A DNA stretch of 64,000 bases, taken from Wyeomyia smithii (Eukaryota > Arthropoda > Insecta > Diptera > Culicidae). Where the stretch lies: contig NC_073696.1 in NCBI RefSeq assembly GCF_029784165.1, positions 157,742,223 through 157,806,222 of the forward strand. The letters are read 5' to 3'. The first letter of the stretch is position 1, and each line of letters opens with the position of its first letter. This document shows, piece after piece, positions 42,781 through 53,396 of the stretch. The notes below the pieces were generated by a model. It was not told where the DNA came from. It saw only the letters and a program-made list of their open reading frames with translations, and did no database searches. A program made the translations under genes and the position numbers.

Positions 42781-43039
42781 GCACAATACAAGACTAATAG
42801 CTGAAACATTTCATATTAAAGTTAGAGGAGATGATAACGTTGTTAACAAACAAAAAGACTCTATAATTTTCAAAGCTGCATACAACCCTATAACTTGCAA
42901 ACTAAAAACAGGAAAAGGAAGAAAATTAGATAACCGAAAACAAAACAGAAGTTGTGGTGTGTACAGTAAGTCGTAAAGTTTGTATGTTTGAATTTTGTGT
43001 TTTTGTTCTGAATGTATATTAAATAAAGTTAATTTTAGA

Positions 43040-43087
43040 GTCCGCTGATGATGAGTGAAAGCCAGTAGTAACTCGAAACGTACGGAC
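43040..43087 (+). ncRNA. Hammerhead-ribozyme motif in PLE2, plus copy
   Basis: GTCCG, CTGATGA, T, GAGT...ACTC, GAAACGTA, CGGAC. It is the same as the minus copy at 40193-40240 and lies downstream of the endonuclease frame in the 3' noncoding part of the element. Confidence 0.7.
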
Positions 43088-43180
43088 AAACTGGCAAATG
43101 TAGTTAAATTTATTTACTCCGCCGAAAACTGTCGATCACAAGAAGCAATCAAATAGATGCGGCGATAACCACGATAAAAC

Positions 43181-43192
43181 AAAAATCAATTG
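43181..43192. repeat. Target-site duplication of the PLE2 block, right copy
   Basis: aaaaatcaattg, matching 40119-40130. Confidence 0.75.
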
Positions 43193-43566
43193 AAGACAAG
43201 AATCAGTGGACACAAATCCAATGTCAACAAATTGCTTGTGGGGATGCACACCAGCCCAGCCCAGCGAACAACGAACAGCTCTCATACAACACATGATCGA
43301 TCATGAACACACATTCAACCTCAGCAAAACCAAATAATAGACCGCAGTTACAAAGCATCTGATCTACCAATACTTGAAATGTGTCATATCCAGAACACAC
43401 AATTAACTTCAGAACAGATGTAAATAACCTCAACACCACTTACGCAGGCATTCTTCACACATACCAAAACACCACCTCTCGCAGATCACAGATCACTCTC
43501 AATAATAACAGACCAACAAATAGCCCACATTATAGCACCACAGATACTCAATCACATCAACCATAA
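43193..43566 (+). pseudogene. PLE1b GIY-YIG domain end, decayed
   Basis: It continues the endonuclease after PLE2 ('KTRISGHKSNVNKLL' in degraded frame), then 'NNLNTTYAGILHTYQNTTSRR' and the end 'STTDTQSHQP', which is identical to the PLE1a C-terminus. It carries small insertions (for example near 43245-43260) and frame changes. Confidence 0.75.
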
Positions 43567-43834
43567 AGCATCTCACTCCCCATTTTGAAAAACCCGATAC
43601 AGTTTTAGTTTTCCGCCAAGTCAAACTATATTTTTTCCCGTTTTTTTTCCCGATATTTATTAGACATTAGACAAGTTAAGACAAATTATGCATTGACAAA
43701 TAATTAACGCGAAACCTTCAAGAATCAGTGTTAAATGGTTAAGAAACGAAAAACGGCAGACTAGTGTGTAAGTTTAAAGCTTTGTGTTGCTAGTTAGTAC
43801 CTACATGTAATTATGTCATTTTTATCCATAGTAT

Positions 43835-43873
43835 CCCTTGATAAAGGCCTAAACCAAAGGTCGAAACGTCAGG
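43835..43873 (+). ncRNA. Decayed hammerhead-ribozyme-like motif in PLE1b
   Basis: CCC, TTGATAA, A, GGCC...GGTC, GAAACGTC, AGG. It has the same architecture and the same core changes as in PLE1a, with one further mismatch in stem I. Confidence 0.5.
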
Positions 43874-43932
43874 TTGACCAAAATCTAGTCGTTTTAATTT
43901 CTTCAAGACCGAGAAAGCCATCCCACCTCTGT

Positions 43933-44545
43933 ATTAAAATTAATCCTGGATAAAATTTCAACTTCAAAAATAAAAACTAAAAAAATCTGCTATCGCTTTT
44001 TTCACTAAAGTGACAATTTGCGCAGTTTTGCGCAGCAGCGGACAGTATGCATTTGAAAGCTTACGTTTTTACCTAAATTTTGAATGTAGTCACAACCGTG
44101 GCAAACTGCGGCAACTAAACTTTTAAGCTACTTTTCTACAAAAAATCACGTTTTTTGAATTTTTTCTTGTGTCAGGCCTACTATGACCAAATTTTACAAT
44201 ATCTAATGAAAAGGGTTTGTTTTGCACAATATTTACAACAACTTTTCCTTTGACGTCAAAAAAAATCCAAGCTATCATTGAAGCTACAGAGCGTTACAAA
44301 GTAATGTACTTTTTTTCAAGAAAAAGACAAAACCGTCAGTTCGCCAAGCTTTGAAAAGTCATAAAAAATTCAGATTTTATGATATTGCGCCCAAATTTTG
44401 GATTTAGACACTCGAATGTTATAGAAATATGCTATTAAAGGTAAACCCATGAAATATTGGCAATTTTTGCCTATTTTTTTACCGCAAACGTTATTCGACA
44501 AATGCAATTTTGCTATATAAATTTGTTAAAAACAGAAACAGTGAG
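43933..44545. other. Noncoding DNA, nothing recognised
   Basis: AT-rich sequence between the Penelope block and a short MITE. No protein-like frame and no clear inverted repeat were noticed. Confidence 0.5.
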
Positions 44546-44661
44546 GGCCCAAACAGAATGGATACGTTTGCGTTGCGTTGACGTCAATGTGACAGTGAAT
44601 GTATGAGCTAACTGTCAAATTTCCGCAAACGCATCCGCAACGTATCCATTGTGTTAAGGCC
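44546..44661. mobile_element. Short inverted-repeat element (MITE), about 116 bp
   Basis: Left ggcccaaacagaatggatac; the right end on the other strand is ggccttaacacaatggatac, each followed by a GTT(T)GCG block. No coding capacity. The superfamily is unknown. Confidence 0.6.
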
Positions 44662-44821
44662 TTGAATGACAAATCTTACGATACTACAAATGAAAATTCA
44701 AACAACCGGACGAGTTAAACAGTTTGTTTTGGAAAGTCTTCGGGTTTTACGCCGGGAGTGCTTTCTACGGAGTAGTTTCAAGCCGAAGTTCACTTTGAAG
44801 GTTGTATAACAAGGGAAATAA

Positions 44822-45885
44822 ATGAAGCAGGCAAAACTCTGTCAATTTTTAAACGTCCAAAACTTCACGAAAAATGAATCAATTCTGACAATACAGGTTT
44901 CATTTTACTGGAAAACTGCCCTAGTTTCCCAGTATTACTAGAAAACTGGACGTGACCAAGGGTCACTGGAAATGTTTCGGATTTCCGGAGTGTGTGCCAA
45001 AGTGTACATTTTTGCAACGCGTAGAACTTTTTCTGACATTCTGTTTCACTTAGGTTTATATGTTGTCAATAAATCAGAATTTGTTTCGGGTTCATTGGTA
45101 GCCAAAGATTGAAAATTCGCCATCGTTGAACGAATCATTGAAGTATGAATTTATTAAGTATGGGTGTTGATTTTGGCGGTTTTTTTTCTGTTGGGTACTA
45201 GTTTTCTTTGAGCTTGCAGCACTCTAGCAGAATTCAATCGAACATTGTGGGTGTGTAGGTCTTATTAAACCAAGCAACTTTGCGAATTTGCGTTTGAAAA
45301 TTTATCTGGATTAACATTTAAAAAGGTCAGATTATTTTCACGCGGATTTTCTCTGAAAGGTTATTTATGCAGATTTTCAAATTAACGTGGTTTTTTACGC
45401 GAATTTTTGAATTAAAGCGGCTTATCAAGAATAACATGGTTTTTTTCACGAGGCATGTAACCCCCGCGTAAGAAAACCTAACTGTATTTGAACCTTTTTC
45501 TTATGAATCAATATATCTTTGTAAAAATTATCTGAACTTTCCTTCAAAAATATAAAAAATGAGTTAAAGATCCTACTCTGAAAAAAATATTATTTTAAAA
45601 ACAAAAAATGATTTTAGAAAATATCGGTGATCTCAGATTTTTTTAAATGAAGTATTTTAGATAGACAATTGAGTTGCCTAAAACGTTCTATGCGTTGCAA
45701 AAATGTACACTTTGACACACACTCTTGAAATCCGAAACACTTTCGGTGTAGGTTGGTCACACCAAGTTCCCAAGTAATACTAATATAGTACTGTTTTCCA
45801 GTGAAATGAAACCGGTTATCAAAATTGATTCATTTTTCGTAAAGTTCTGGCCATTTAAACTTAGAGAGAATTTTATTTATCCCAA
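44822..45885. mobile_element. About 1.06-kb element with long imperfect terminal inverted repeats
   Basis: The left arm (44822 to about 45040) and right arm (about 45685-45885) match on opposite strands over roughly 190 bp. Shared blocks include 'acgaaaaatgaatcaatt', 'aggtttcatttyactggaaaa', shortened here, 'gtttcggattt', and 'caaagtgtacatttttgcaa'. The middle has no coding frame. It is probably a nonautonomous DNA transposon or foldback element. The outermost ends and target duplication are not certain. Confidence 0.6.
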
Positions 45886-46289
45886 TTATTTTGTCTATCC
45901 CATGTATAAATCAAGATACTTTTTTGGCGCAACAATTTCGTTGACTTGAATTTTTAGTGTTTGTTGGGTAACAGATACTTTAAACTTAAACAATTCCAAG
46001 TTAAACTAAACAATTACCAGAGAATTGCCAATAGACTGCCGCTATGCATGTCCATCATATTAAGAGTTGGCAAGCCAAAGAAAATGCATTTTATTACAAT
46101 TTCGTATCATTGCTTTTGATGAGATGGTGCAAAAAGTTTGGATATTTTTTTTAAAGTTCTCCAATGCTGAGTTGTCGAATTCACCTGTTCTTAGGAAACT
46201 AAAAACTATAAATACCTTTTTAGTCACCATTATTTCTCAGAAACTCAGTGACACCCGGGGCGAACCTTTACATTACCCCCAACAATGCT

Positions 46290-46509
46290 AAATCTTGTCG
46301 AATAGCAGCACCCAACAAATACCTAGCGGCAAAATCAACTTCTGGGGTAGGGTAGGTTCTTTTGGGTCTCCTCCAGTAACCAGCCGCACTGACTTGTGCT
46401 CACCCTTATAATATCGATAATTATCGTTAACGTCAAAAAATTAACGATAATATCGATGACCAGCATTTATCGATATTATCGATAAGTATCGATAAGTTTC
46501 CCATCACTA
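46290..46509. mobile_element. hAT-like terminus with clustered TATCGATA motifs
   Basis: Read on the minus strand the right end starts tagtgatgggaaac, a hAT-type terminus, exactly where Gypsy-2 RNase H resumes. Inside lie four exact TATCGATA copies (46412, 46468, 46477, 46487) and one near copy (46451). The other end of the element was not found. Confidence 0.45.
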
Positions 46510-46752
46510 TTCCAGATTACTCCAAAGAATTCATTATTACTACCGATGCGTCAAAAGTAGCCTGTGGAGCAGTTCTAGCTCAGTTGCACGATGACATCGA
46601 ATTACCAATTGCATTCGCTAGCAAAGCTTTTACAAAAGGTGAATCGAACAAATCAACAATTGAACAAGAACTAACTGCTATACATTGGGCCATCGACTAT
46701 CTTAAACCGTATATATATGGTCACAAATTTATTATACGAACTGACCATAGAC
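46510..46752 (+). pseudogene. Gypsy-2 RNase H fragment
   Basis: Sequence 'PDYSKEFIITTDASKVACG' continues through 'LPIAFASKAFTKGESN', 'ELTAIHWAIDYLKPY' and 'IIRTDHR', where LOA-C begins. It aligns with 26640-26880 of Gypsy-1. The next codons are at 53397. Confidence 0.85.
46739..46752. repeat. Target site copy 1 of 3 (LOA-C/LOA-D)
   Basis: aactgaccatagac, part of the RTDHR codons of Gypsy-2 RNase H. It is repeated at 51703-51716 and 53383-53396. Confidence 0.9.
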
Positions 46753-47565
<813 letters not shown>

Positions 47566-50500
47566 ATGGACGACATGCAGGTGCAACTATTCCTGGATGT
47601 GGAAACAAATGGGGAAGAGATTGAGATCTCCCCCATCAATTCCCCTCTACCTTCCCCGCTACCTAGCCCCGTACCAAGGGTACCGGCAACACGGGTGAAA
47701 GCTTACCCAGATGCTTCGAAAGGTCTTTTTCATCCCCAAATTCGATCTATTTTCTCATTTAATAAATACATACAATTGTGACGCATTTGCGCTCTGTGAA
47801 ACCTTTCTCAATTCAAACGATCAACTCAATTTCCACGATTTTAACATTATTCGTCGAGATCGAGACTCACACGGTGGAGGGGTACTTTTAGGGATTAAAA
47901 AGTGCTATTCCTTCTTCCGAATCGACCTCCCCTCGATCTCGCATATTGAAGTCGTTGCCATTCAAACGAATATGAATGGAAAAGACCTATGCCTTGTTTC
48001 GTTATATATCCGTCCATCCGAGCGGATTAAACAGAGGCATCTCACTGATATAGCAGAGTTGCTTCCCGCGCCTTTTTTGATATTGGGAGATTTTAATTCT
48101 CACTGTTCGCTATGGGGGTCGCTGTACGACGACAACCGATCTTCTTTAATCTGTAACTTGATCGACGACTTTAATATGACACTTTTGAATACTGGGGAAG
48201 CGACACGTGTACCTAATCCTCCAGCACGTGAAAGCGTGCTTGACCTATCCCTCTGCTCGACATCACTAGCGCTAGATTGCCAGTGGAAAGTAATCAACGA
48301 TCCCCACGGTAGTGATAATCTTCCAATCGTTATATCAATTGCTAATGGTTCAACTCCCCCGAACCCAATCAATATTTCCTACGACCTTACACGTAATATT
48401 GATTGGAAGTGTTATGAGTCTATTTTAGCGCAATCTATCGAGACTCACGAGGAACTTCCTCCGGAGGAAGAATACGCGTTCTTAGCTTGATAATCGACGC
48501 CGCGACTCAAGCTCAGACGAAACCGATACCCGGGGTAACGATTAGACAGCGCCCTTCCAACAAATGGTGGGACAAAGAGTGCTCTGAGCTGTACGCGCGA
48601 AGGTCCGCGGCGTATAAGGACTACCGGGAGTACGGCACTGTCAACCTACTACGAAAGTACGAGGCACTGGGAAGGCAGATGAAGAGCTTAGTAAAGGCGA
48701 AAAAACGCGGGTACTGGCGGCGGTTCGTAAACGCGTTGTCGAGGGAAACAGCGATGAGCACTCTTTGGGATACCGCCAGGCGCATGCGGAACCGTGACGT
48801 TTCGAATGAGAGTGAGGAGTATTCAGATCGCTGGATACTCGATTTTGCCAAAAAGGTCTGTCCGGACTCTGTACCGGAACAGAAAACCTTTCGCGACGCG
48901 TTATTAGTAACTACGGAAGAGCCTCCATTTTCGATGTTGAAATTTTCAATGGCTCTCCTGTCGTGCAACAATGAGGCTCCAGGGTTAGAAAGAATAAAAT
49001 TCAACCTGTTGAAGAATCTACCTGACTCTGCAAAAAGACGCTTGTTGAATTTGTTCAACAAGTTTCTTGAGCTAAATATTGTTCCGCATGACTGGAGGGA
49101 GGTAAAAGTCATTGCTATTCGGAAACCCGGGAAACCTGCCTCTGATCACAATTCATATAGGCCGATTGCGATGCTCTCTTGCCTCCGGAAATTAATGGAG
49201 AAAATGATCCTCTTACGGTTAGACAAATGGGTCGAAACAAACGGGTTACTTTCAGATACTCAATTTGGCTTTCGCCGGGGCAAAGGGACGAACGATTGCC
49301 TAGCGTTGCTTTCTACTGAAATTCAACTAGCCTTTGCTCGAAAAGACCAAATGGCTTCTGCGTTCATGGTTATTAAGGGGGCTTTTGACTCTGTCTCTGT
49401 AGAAGTTTTAAGCGCGAAACTTCATTCGCAGGGACTTTCACCAAATTTGAATAACTATTTGCTCAATTTGTTGTCAGAAAAGCATATGTATTTCTCACAT
49501 GGTGATTCGACAACTTCCCGAATTAGTTACATGGGCCTCCCCCAGGGCTCATGTTTGAGTCCTCTCTTATATAATTTTTACGTCAATGACATCGATGAAT
49601 GTCTTGCAAATTCATGCACGCTAAGGCAACTTGCAGACGATAGCGTTGTATCCATTACTGGTAGCGAGGCTAGCGATCTGCAAGGACCATTGCAAGATAC
49701 CTTAGACAATTTGTATGAATGGCCTCTTAAGGGTATCGAATTCTCTCCGGAGAAAACTGAGCTGGTCCTTTTTTCTAGGAAGCATAACCCAGCTCAGCTG
49801 CAGCTCCTACTAACGGGTGAAACGATCTCTCAGGTTTTAGTCGCTAAATATCTCGGGGTCTGGTTCGACTCTAAATGCACCTGGGCTTGTCATATTAGGT
49901 ATCTGACACAAAAATGCCAACAGAGGATTAATTTTCTTCGTACGATTACCGGAACTTGGTGGGGTGCTCACCCAGGAGACCTTCTAAGGTTATACAAAAC
50001 AACGATATTGTCAGTTCTTGAGTACGGCTGTTTCTGCTTTCGCTCCGCCGCGAACACACACATTATAAAATTAGAGAGAATACAATATCGTTGTTTGCGT
50101 ATTGCCTTGGGCTGCATGCAGTCGACCCATACGATGAGTCTTGAAGTGTTAGCGGGTATTCTTCCGTTGAAACATCGTTTTAGGAAACTGTCTTACCGGT
50201 TGCTAATTCGATGCACAGTTATGAACCCATTAGTAATTGAAAATTTCGAGAGGTTGGTCGACCTTCAATCTCAATCCAGATTTATGACTTTAGATTTTGA
50301 CAAGATATTAATCCTTCTTCATACGATTCCTCCAATGTCGCACTTTTAGATACTTCTAATAATGCTATATTCTTCGACACCACCATGAAACAAGACATTT
50401 CTGGTATCCCGGATCAATTGCGACCCCAAGAGATCCCTAAGATTTTTTCCAATAAGTTTAAACATGTTAGTTATGATAAAAGGTTTTACACTGACGGATC

Positions 50501-51332
50501 TAATCTAGATGAGTCCACTGGCTTCGGTGTTTTCCACGAAAATTTTACCGCCTCCTACAAACTCGGTGCTCCTGCTTCCGTGTACGTCGCAGAACTTGCT
50601 GCTATTCAGTACTCTCTTGGAATCATCGAAACCCTACCCATAGACCACTACTTCATCTTCACAGATAGTCTCAGTGCCATTGAAGCTCTGCGATCAATGA
50701 AGCCTGTGAAGCACACCCCGTATTTCCTGGGGAAAATACGGCGGTTTTTAAGAGCTTTAACAGATAAAAATTACCGGGTTACCTTAGCGTGGGTCCCTTC
50801 TCATTGCTCGATTCCGGGTAACGAAAAGGCTGACTCTTTAGCTAAGGTGGGTGCTATTGATGGTGATATTTATGAAAGACCAATTGCTTATGATGAATTT
50901 TATAGCATTTTGCGTCAGAGAACACTCAACAGTTGGCAATCATCATGGAACTCAGATGAACTGGGACGGTGGCTACATTCCATTTTTCCTAAGGTATCGA
51001 CGAAAGCATGGTTCAAGGGGTTGGATGTAGGTCGGGACTTCATTCGCGTGATGTCCAGACTTATGTCCAATCACTACACGTTAAACACGCATCTCTTTCG
51101 TATAGGGCTTGTAGACAGTAATCACTGCGTTTGTGGCGATGGCTACCATGACATCGAGCATGTTGTTTGGTCGTGTACCGAATACTGTGGTGTTAGGTCT
51201 GAGCTTATAGATTCCCTTCGGGCCCGAGGAAAACAACCGAACGTACCCGTTAGAGACATTCTGGGAAGCGGTGATCTCCAGTACATGTCACAGCTATACG
51301 GGTTTATAAAAAATGCTGGCATTAAAATTTGA
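47566..51332 (+). pseudogene. LOA-C ORF1 start fused to ORF2 (endonuclease-RT-RNase H), broken
   Basis: The ATG at 47566 gives MDDMQVQLFLDVETNG and continues to 'VKAYPDAS'; then the deletion joins it to 'FDLFSHLINTYN' of ORF2, out of frame. The endonuclease has 'LGDFNSH' near 48087 and 'GSDNLP' (catalytic His replaced by Asn) near 48310. A frameshift near 48488 follows. RT has 'MVIKGAFDSV' near 49365 (Met-Val in place of Leu-Asp, so one catalytic Asp is changed), 'GLPQGSCLSPLLYNFYVND' and 'QLADDS' near 49630. RNase H has 'FYTDGS' near 50483 and 'ELAAIQ'. Frame changes near 49725 and 50300. The knuckle 'CVCGDGYHDIEHVVWSC' lies near 51130. Confidence 0.88.
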
Positions 51333-51702
51333 TTTCTTTTATCTATTTGCTAGAATACATTTTCTGCCACAAACTGAAAGAGAATGATACACCCGGCTGG
51401 AGACACTAAAACGAAGACTCGGCATCTCTATGTTTACGCAGACACCTCAGACCAAAACTGCTCAAATAGAACATCACTGGTTAGCCACGTACAAATGAAT
51501 ACATTCTGCAATATAAAATAGTTAAAAACAAAATTGTAACACCCCTCCTCTCACCTTAAATCCCCACTAGCTCGTAGTCGGCCGCGAGAATAAAGAAAAG
51601 GCCTCCCTCTTTTCCCTGCTAATTTAGAATTTAAAAAAAAATGTACTTGGCTCAGTTAAACATAAATTGTATCGTGCCGTGTCAAATAAACTATTTAAAC
51701 TC
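51333..51702 (+). other. LOA-C 3' UTR
   Basis: It contains 'ctagctcgtagtcggccgcg' and 'cgtgccgtgtcaaataaact', matching LOA-B. It ends directly at target copy 2. Confidence 0.75.
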
Positions 51703-51716
51703 AACTGACCATAGAC
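51703..51716. repeat. Target site copy 2 of 3 (between LOA-C and LOA-D)
   Basis: aactgaccatagac. It marks the 3' end of LOA-C and the 5' junction of LOA-D. Confidence 0.9.
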
Positions 51717-52997
51717 TTGATCAAACTGGAGCGAATACAATATCGTTGTTTGCGTATCGCCTTGGGTTGCATGCAGTCGACCCATACGATGGGTTTGGAG
51801 GTCTGAGCCGGAGTTCTACCGTTGAAAAACCGCTTCTGGAGCCTGTCTTCTCGTATTCTTATCAAATGTGAGGTCTTGAACCGTCCTGTGATTGAAAATT
51901 TTGAAAGGTTAACCGAACTCAATTCTCAAACCCGTTTTATGACATTGTATTTCAATCACATGTCCCATAATATTAACCCTTCTTCGAATATTCCAAATCG
52001 TGTCGACTTATCAAATACTTCTGATTCTACTGTGTTTTTCGATACATCCATGATAGAAGAAACTCGTGGAATCCCGGATCATTTACGCGTGCAGCAGATC
52101 CCCAAAATTTTTCCTAATAAATATCGAAACATCAACTGCGACAATATGTTCTACACTGACGGATCACTTCTTGATGGGTCCACTGGCTTCGGTATTTTCA
52201 ATAACAATTTAACCGTCTCCCATAAGCTCGATAATCCTGCTTCTGTTTACGTCGCAGAATTAGCTGCAATTCAGTACACCCTAGGGATTATCGAAAAAAT
52301 GCCCACGGACCATTATTTCATCTTTACGGACAGTCTCAGTTCCATTGAGGCTCTCCGATCGATGAAAGATGTTAAGCACTCTCCGTATTTCCTGGGGAAA
52401 ATACGAGAACATCTGAGTGCTTTATCCGAAAAATCGTATCAGATTACCTTAGCGTGGGTCCCCTCTCACTGCTCGATACCGGGCAATGAGAAAGCGGACT
52501 CTTTGGCTAAGGTGGGCGCAACAAACGGTGGAATTTATGAGAGACCAATTGCCTTTAATGAATTTTTCTCATATGTACGTCAGAATACGATCATCAGTTG
52601 GCAAAATGCTTGGACCAGAGGGGAACTGGGAAGGTGGTTATATTCCATAATCCCCAAGGTGTCGACGAACCCGTGGTTCAAGGGGTTGGATGTAGGTCGG
52701 GATTTCATTTGCGTGATGTCCCGGATTATGTCCAATCACTATAGATTTGACGCGCATCTCCGTCGTGTTGGGCTCGGGGGAAGTGGTATCTGTGCCTGTG
52801 GTGAAGGTTATCACGACATAGAGCACGTTTTTTGGTCATGCCCTGTACACCGTGACGCCAGGTCTAAATTAATAGCTTCCCTGCAGGCCGAAGGTAGGCA
52901 GTCGGCTGTTCCTGTTCGTGATGTCTTGGCGAGCCGTCACCTATCCTACATGTCCCTTATATACGTTTTCCTGAAATCCATCCACGCCCTAGTTTAG
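51717..52997 (+). pseudogene. LOA-D ORF2 C-terminal part (RNase H)
   Basis: A TGA near 51805 ('GLEV*AGVLP') is followed by an open frame from 51822 to 52997 (391 residues). RNase H has 'FYTDGSLLDGSTGFGIF' near 52153, 'ELAAIQYTLGIIE' near 52255, 'FTDSLSSIEAL' near 52325 and 'WVPSHCSIPGNEKADSLA' near 52455. The C-terminal knuckle 'CACGEGYHDIEHVFWSC' is near 52795. RNase H in these elements degrades the RNA strand of the RNA-DNA hybrid. Confidence 0.85.
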
Positions 52998-53080
52998 TCC
53001 TACCCCCTTCCGCCTGCATCCAGCCTAACGACAAGAACACGTTAAGACCCCGGATCCGGCAACAGCAATCAGACCCGCAC

Positions 53081-53188
53081 GATACTCTCAAGGCCCGAGG
53101 GAGACAACCCAATATGCCAGTCCGTAATATCTTGGCCCAGCAGCGGAACATGTGCTTACCTATGGCAATGAAAACCATCATACAGTAA
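53081..53188 (+). pseudogene. Second ORF2 tail in the LOA-D 3' UTR
   Basis: The frame reads 'DTLKARGRQPNMPVRNILAQ' and continues to a TAA at 53186-53188. It is a second version of the ORF2 C-terminus already present at about 52880-52997 ('SLQAEGRQSAVPVRDVLAS'). It resembles LOA-A and LOA-C tails more than its own neighbour does. Confidence 0.7.
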
Positions 53189-53382
53189 ACCAGTGCTTTT
53201 AATGCAAAATATTATAGCTTTAAGTTACATTTAGTTTCAGCTCGTAGTCGGCAGCGAGGATAAAAAATTTGCTTTTAGTTATTAAGATACTTTAGAAAGT
53301 AAGCTACCAGATATAATTGGCGCCGTTAAACATTAAATTGTATTTGTGCCGTGTCAAATAAATTATAGATAAACAAAAAAAA

Positions 53383-53396
53383 AACTGACCATAGAC
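53383..53396. repeat. Target site copy 3 of 3
   Basis: aactgaccatagac. Gypsy-2 RNase H coding resumes from here ('RTDHRPLIYLFSLK'). Confidence 0.9.

Larger units (their letters stand above)
40131..43152. mobile_element. PLE2 block: second Penelope-like family, inverted pair inserted in PLE1b
   Basis: A longer minus-strand copy (about 40131-42285) is joined head to head with a 5'-truncated plus-strand copy (about 42286-43152). Arms of about 850 bp are near-identical inverted repeats ending 'attgcttcttgtgatcgac' and its complement. A ~28-bp extra segment (43153-43180) lies between the right arm and the right target duplication. Confidence 0.85.
38610..43932 (+). mobile_element. Penelope-like element copy PLE1b (plus), split by PLE2
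   Basis: The inverted partner of PLE1a. It is 5'-truncated and starts at 'ttgtctcgatcaaaatgtc'. It is interrupted at 40130/43181 by the PLE2 block, with a 12-bp duplication. The 3' part (43193-43932) carries the end of the GIY-YIG region, the 3' noncoding region and a hammerhead-like motif. Confidence 0.85.
51717..53382 (+). mobile_element. LOA-D: 5'-truncated LOA/I-group element
   Basis: It begins inside ORF2 after the RT domain ('IKLERIQYRCLRIALGC') and has the RNase H, C-terminal knuckle and 3' UTR of the LOA-A subfamily. It is immediately downstream of LOA-C and separated from it only by a copy of the target site. Confidence 0.88.

Noticed and set aside
36454..43566. Retron, group II intron or diversity-generating RT
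   Set aside because: The RTs are followed by a GIY-YIG endonuclease and have Penelope-type motifs (SDKGK/ADKGK before RT, YVDD); no bacterial context.
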